Source: an uncultured Eubacteriales bacterium (GTDB lineage Bacteria > Bacillota > Clostridia > Oscillospirales > Acutalibacteraceae). From it: a stretch of 64,000 nucleotides of DNA. The DNA lies in NCBI GenBank assembly GCA_934463035.1, contig CAKSIG010000005.1, positions 1 through 64,000 of the forward strand, written 5' to 3'. A program made the translations under genes and the position numbers. Shown here in pieces: positions 61,074 to 64,000 of the stretch. Each line of letters opens with the position of its first letter. Position 1 is the first letter of the stretch. The notes below the pieces were generated by a model. The model saw only the letters and a program-made list of their open reading frames with translations. It was not told the DNA's origin and searched no databases.

Positions 61074-62441
61074 ATGCCGGAAGCAATTTTGCCGTATGTG
61101 CCCGAATATATCACGGTGCATTTGGGACCGCCCGGTTCAAATGCAGAAAATGTGACGGTTCCGTTTGATGAATACATAAAAAACGTGGCGTCAAGCGAGA
61201 TATATCCCACATGGCCCGAAAATGCTCTGCGCGCTAACATTTATGCGATAATAACTTATGCGCTTAACAGAATATATACCGAATATTACCGTTCGCGCGG
61301 TTACGATTTCGATATAACCAATTCCACCGCATACGATCAGGCGTTCAACCGTGACGGCGAAATATATCAGAATATCAGCGATATTGTTGATGATATATTC
61401 GATTCCTATGTTGTAAAACAGGGACGAATAGACCCGTATTTCACACAGTTTTGCAACGGCACCACTTCAAGGTGCGACGGACTTTCCCAGTGGGGAACCG
61501 TTGAACTTGCAAATCAGGGACTTACGCCGTATGAAATATTGCAAAGATACTACGGTGACGATATAAATATAGTTGAAAACGCACCCGTAAGGGGTATCAA
61601 CAGTTCGTATCCGGGCACACCGCTCAGGCTCGGAGAGTCGGGGAATAACATAAAGATAATTCAGACCGAGCTTAACAGAATTTCGCGGAATTATCCCGCA
61701 ATACCGAAAGTTTATCCAGAAAACGGCATTTTCGGGGTTTCAACCGAAAATGCGGTGAAAAAATTTCAGGAGGTTTTCGACCTGCCTGTAACCGGCATAG
61801 TCGATAAATCTACGTGGTACAAAATAAAACAGCTTTATACAGGCGTTAAGGGTCTTTCCGATTTAATATCCGAGGGGGTCACGCTTGAAGACGCAAGCCT
61901 GCCGTTCAGTACGGTTTTGAAAAAGGGTATGCAGGGCGAGCCTGTGCGGTTGCTGCAATACTATTTGCGCGTGCTTAAATACTTTAATCCCGATTTTGAA
62001 CAGAGCAATTTTGACGGTGTGTATAACGATGAAACCGAAAACGCAGTAAAAAGATTTCAGGAGCTTTACGGTCTGCCTGTTACGGGCGAGGTCAATGCTC
62101 AAACGTGGCAGAGAATTGTTGAAACTTATAACGAAATAATCCAAAATGTTCCGGATAATTATTCGGGGAACAAAGCGCGGCTCTACCCGGGGTTCTATCT
62201 TACCGAGGGTATGAGCGGCAGAGAGGTTGAGGATTTGCAGACCTATCTTTCGCTGATAGGCAGATACTATGAGCAGATACCCGTAATTCCCGTGACGGGG
62301 TATTTCGGACCGCAGACCGCCGCGGCGGTGTCCGAATTTCAAAGACTGTTCGGTCTTACCGTCAACGGTGCGGTGGGTCCGCTTACGTGGTATGAAATAG
62401 CAATGCAGTACGATTTTTTGGTCGAAACCGAGGGTTTGTAA
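61074..62441 (+). CDS. SpoIID/LytB-like protein with three peptidoglycan-binding domains
   Basis: A 455-residue protein. Residues 20-175 match the SpoIID/LytB glycan-cleaving fold (VPFDEYIKNVASSEIYPTWPE with the likely catalytic Glu in SSE, NIYAIITYALNRI, and CDGLSQWGTVELANQGLTPYEILQRYYG). Three PG_binding_1 domains follow (about 185-255, 285-360, 385-450), each with the pattern G-x-V-x-x-L-Q and FGPQTAAAVSEFQ or equivalent. No signal peptide is visible, unusual for a wall-active enzyme. GGGGGTG precedes the ATG. It may act in sporulation or cell-wall remodelling. Confidence 0.8.
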   Translation: MPEAILPYVPEYITVHLGPPGSNAENVTVPFDEYIKNVASSEIYPTWPENALRANIYAIITYALNRIYTEYYRSRGYDFDITNSTAYDQAFNRDGEIYQNISDIVDDIFDSYVVKQGRIDPYFTQFCNGTTSRCDGLSQWGTVELANQGLTPYEILQRYYGDDINIVENAPVRGINSSYPGTPLRLGESGNNIKIIQTELNRISRNYPAIPKVYPENGIFGVSTENAVKKFQEVFDLPVTGIVDKSTWYKIKQLYTGVKGLSDLISEGVTLEDASLPFSTVLKKGMQGEPVRLLQYYLRVLKYFNPDFEQSNFDGVYNDETENAVKRFQELYGLPVTGEVNAQTWQRIVETYNEIIQNVPDNYSGNKARLYPGFYLTEGMSGREVEDLQTYLSLIGRYYEQIPVIPVTGYFGPQTAAAVSEFQRLFGLTVNGAVGPLTWYEIAMQYDFLVETEGL

Positions 62442-62460
62442 AATTTTTTTCAAAAAACTA

Positions 62461-62489
62461 TTGACAAGTGAATAGGTTGGGTTTATAAT
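62461..62489 (+). promoter_or_regulatory. Promoter of the lysine-riboswitch operon
   Basis: Perfect TTGACA (62461-62466), 17-base spacer, TATAAT (62484-62489). Confidence 0.85.
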
Positions 62490-62506
62490 ACAGTAAAATT
62501 TAAGTC

Positions 62507-62680
62507 AGCACTTGGTAGAGGATGCGGATAGGATTAGTATTCTGCAATTTAACGTCGGCGAACGTTTGCAGAAGAAAGGCTGTTCCGCCGAAGTGGTCTT
62601 GCGGTTGCCGCCGTTTGATTGCTGGGACCGTACTTAACAGGTACGGTACTGTCACTTTTTTGTGGAGAGCTATCATGAGT
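62507..62680 (+). ncRNA. Lysine riboswitch (L-box)
   Basis: The conserved L-box blocks occur in order: GGTAGAGGATGCG, TTAGTATT, CCGCCGAAG, GCTGGGACCG, GGTACTGTCAC and GTGGAGAGCTATC. GGTAG (about 62514) pairs with CTATC (about 62670) to close helix P1. Lysine binding is known to favour termination downstream. Confidence 0.92.
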
Positions 62681-62705
62681 TTTGTCATACCTGATCAATA
62701 TTACA

Positions 62706-62746
62706 AAGCCTGTGATACTACTTCGTGTCACAGGCTTAATTTTTAA
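62706..62746 (+). terminator. Riboswitch-controlled terminator
   Basis: AAGCCTGTGATAC/GTGTCACAGGCTT (13 bp, one G-U, 6-base loop) followed by AATTTTTAA, between the L-box and the transporter gene. Confidence 0.9.
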
Positions 62747-62768
62747 TATTTATCAGGAGATGTTTTAA

Positions 62769-63617
62769 ATGTCAACAACAAGAAGAATTTTATCGGCAAT
62801 TTTATCAGTGGTTCTTTGTGCCGCCGTTTTTGCGGGCTGCGGTGCCAAGAGCGCAAAAACGGGCGTTGAGGACGGCGTTCTTACCATCGCTATGGAGTGC
62901 GCTTATGCGCCTTACAACTGGACCCAGTCGGACGACTCTAACGGCGCCGTTCCGATTAAAGACTCAAAGGATTACGCAAACGGCTATGATATTATGATGG
63001 CAAAGAAAATATGCGAAGCTAATAATTGGAAGCTCGAAGTTGTCCGCCTTGATTGGGACTCGCTTGTTCCCGCTGTTCAGACAGGCAAGGTAGATGCCGT
63101 AATCGCGGGTCAGTCTATGACCGAGGAACGTATGCAGCAGGTTGATTTTGCAGGTCCCTACATCTATGCGAGCATAGTTTGTATGACAAAGCAGGACAGC
63201 AAGTTTGCTAACGCTACAAAGCTGTCAGACCTCGCGGGCGGCAAATGCACATCACAGCTCGGCACGATTTGGTATGATACCTGCCTTCCGCAGATAAAGG
63301 ATGCACAGATTCAGACAGCGTCGGAGACTGCTCCTTCAATGCTTATGGCGCTTGAAACAGGTGCGGTTGATTTCATCTGCACCGATATGCCCACAGCGCA
63401 GGGCGCTCTCATAGCTTACAGCGATTTAAAGATTTTGGATCTTGAAGACAATTCGTTCAAGGTTGACGACGGCGATATAAACATCGGTATCTCGGTCAAG
63501 AAGGGCAACACAGAGTTAAAGAATAAGATCGACAGCGTGCTTAAAGATATGACTGCTGACGATTTCAACGCAATAATGGCGGAGGCTACAAAGATTCAGC
63601 CGCTTGCCGAGAAGTAA
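62769..63617 (+). CDS. Amino acid (probably lysine) ABC transporter substrate-binding lipoprotein
   Basis: A 282-residue lipoprotein: signal with lipobox AVFAGC (Cys near 23), then a polar amino acid binding fold (SBP_bac_3): GVLTIAMECAYAPYNW, YANGYDIMMAKKICEANNWKLEV, and DAVIAGQSMTEERMQQVDFAGPY. Substrate inferred from the lysine riboswitch in front of it. AGGAG precedes the ATG. Confidence 0.9.
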   Translation: MSTTRRILSAILSVVLCAAVFAGCGAKSAKTGVEDGVLTIAMECAYAPYNWTQSDDSNGAVPIKDSKDYANGYDIMMAKKICEANNWKLEVVRLDWDSLVPAVQTGKVDAVIAGQSMTEERMQQVDFAGPYIYASIVCMTKQDSKFANATKLSDLAGGKCTSQLGTIWYDTCLPQIKDAQIQTASETAPSMLMALETGAVDFICTDMPTAQGALIAYSDLKILDLEDNSFKVDDGDINIGISVKKGNTELKNKIDSVLKDMTADDFNAIMAEATKIQPLAEK

Positions 63618-63622
63618 TAAAC

Positions 63623-63642
63623 AGCCCGACATTTGTCGGGCT
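63623..63642 (+). other. Stem-loop between the binding protein and permease genes
   Basis: AGCCCGAC-ATTT-GTCGGGCT, a perfect 8-bp stem without a T-tract, likely tuning permease expression below that of the binding protein. Confidence 0.65.
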
Positions 63643-63681
63643 TAGTATATAATGCAATAGAAATTGAAACGGAGAATATAT

Positions 63682-64000
63682 ATGAATAAGCTGGCAGAGC
63701 TGTGGAGCGATATAGCTGCTTGTTGGAGCGAGAGTTCATCGCAGTATCTTACGGGTGCGCTCAAAACTATCGAACTCGCCGTTGTAGCTACCGCTATCGG
63801 CTGTATTATAGGTCTTGCCTGCGGAATAATACAAACTATTCCGTGCGGCAAGAATGACAATATATTTAAAAAGGTATTGCTGGGCATTGTCAAGGCAATA
63901 GTCCGCATATACGTAGAAGTATTCCGCGGAACGCCGATGATAATACAGGCAATCTTCATTTACTACGCATTGCCTTACTTTACTGACGGCGCGATAAACC
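63682..64000 (+). CDS. Amino acid ABC transporter permease (truncated by window end)
   Basis: The first 106 codons of a HisM-type permease: MNKLAELWSDIAACW, a first transmembrane helix (about 27-50, TIELAVVATAIGCIIGLACGII) and the family motif VEVFRGTPMIIQAIFIYYALPYF (about 76-98). GGAG is seven bases before the ATG. It should form the membrane channel for the preceding binding protein; the ATPase gene is expected beyond the window. Confidence 0.9.
   Translation, partial: MNKLAELWSDIAACWSESSSQYLTGALKTIELAVVATAIGCIIGLACGIIQTIPCGKNDNIFKKVLLGIVKAIVRIYVEVFRGTPMIIQAIFIYYALPYFTDGAIN

Noticed and set aside
62522..62746. 74-codon ORF within the lysine riboswitch
   Set aside because: It follows the conserved L-box blocks and the terminator, has no SD, and is explained fully by the RNA element.
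1..64000. CRISPR array, prophage or complete insertion sequence
   Set aside because: No regularly spaced direct repeats, no transposase, integrase or phage structural genes are visible. Gene content is almost entirely core metabolism and transport.

Overview
The window looks like a contiguous piece of a Clostridia (Firmicutes) chromosome, most like Ruminococcus and relatives in the Oscillospiraceae. This rests on the Firmicutes-type glgB-glgC-glgD-glgA cluster, the pyruvate formate-lyase pair, the Prp protease next to an L27 gene with the N-terminal extension that Prp removes, strictly anaerobic class III ribonucleotide reductase, TTG starts with strong AGGAGG-type Shine-Dalgarno (SD) sites, consensus TTGACA/TATAAT promoters and a neighbouring cohesin/dockerin gene pair. 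No prophage, plasmid, CRISPR array or complete insertion sequence is visible. Genus-level assignment is inference.

Layout. 83-4161: methionine/folate operon (TrpR-like regulator, metF, a separately encoded MetH reactivation domain, truncated metH). 4191-10348: glycogen synthesis (glgB, glgC, glgD, glgA) with a tandem-dyad operator candidate. 10431-14873: uppP, then pflB-pflA behind a leader hairpin, then greA. 14904-19250: a housekeeping operon (DUF951 protein with an apparent ACG start, prfA, sua5, coaE, M18 aminopeptidase). 19334-21873: small membrane protein, AraC regulator and divergent GH29 alpha-L-fucosidase. 22010-26030: rplU-prp-rpmA, a DUF2007-like protein, obgE, mrnC, yitT. 26049-30829: nrdD-nrdG (promoter with NrdR box), dut, an amino acid permease. 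30894-36154 (minus strand): branched-chain amino acid ABC transporter livJHMGF with a long regulatory leader. 36277-39113: argG-argH. 39216-43701 (minus): a small membrane protein, a 276-bp terminal-inverted-repeat element and an mglBAC-type sugar transporter. 43787-46380 (minus): cohesin protein and dockerin-like transglutaminase. 46571-48607 (minus): a divergent EF-G paralogue. 48863-54548: exported protein, glyQS, Na/Pi transporter, double-ABC ECF ATPase. 54582-58781: htpG (minus), rrf2-iscS-iscU. 58925-64000: MATE pump, tRNA-Thr, a beta-sandwich protein, a SpoIID-like protein, and a lysine-riboswitch-controlled amino acid ABC transporter cut by the window end.

The strongest undescribed-looking system is upstream of livJ. 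On the minus strand there is a consensus promoter (36154-36126), an 82-codon leader ORF (36091-35843) containing a stretch in which 13 of 17 residues are Ile, Leu or Val, a 13-nt segment inside that ORF (35891-35879) that can pair with the 5' arm and loop of an intrinsic terminator, the terminator itself (35814-35781) and then livJ. This is the full logic of ribosome-mediated transcription attenuation by branched-chain amino acids, placed in front of the transporter for those amino acids. Other points of interest are the cohesin/dockerin operon, the ACG start codon, the 276-bp element, a tRNA 3'-end-like fragment after glgA, tandem dyads before glgB, a CIRCE element near htpG and a possible attenuator before pflB.
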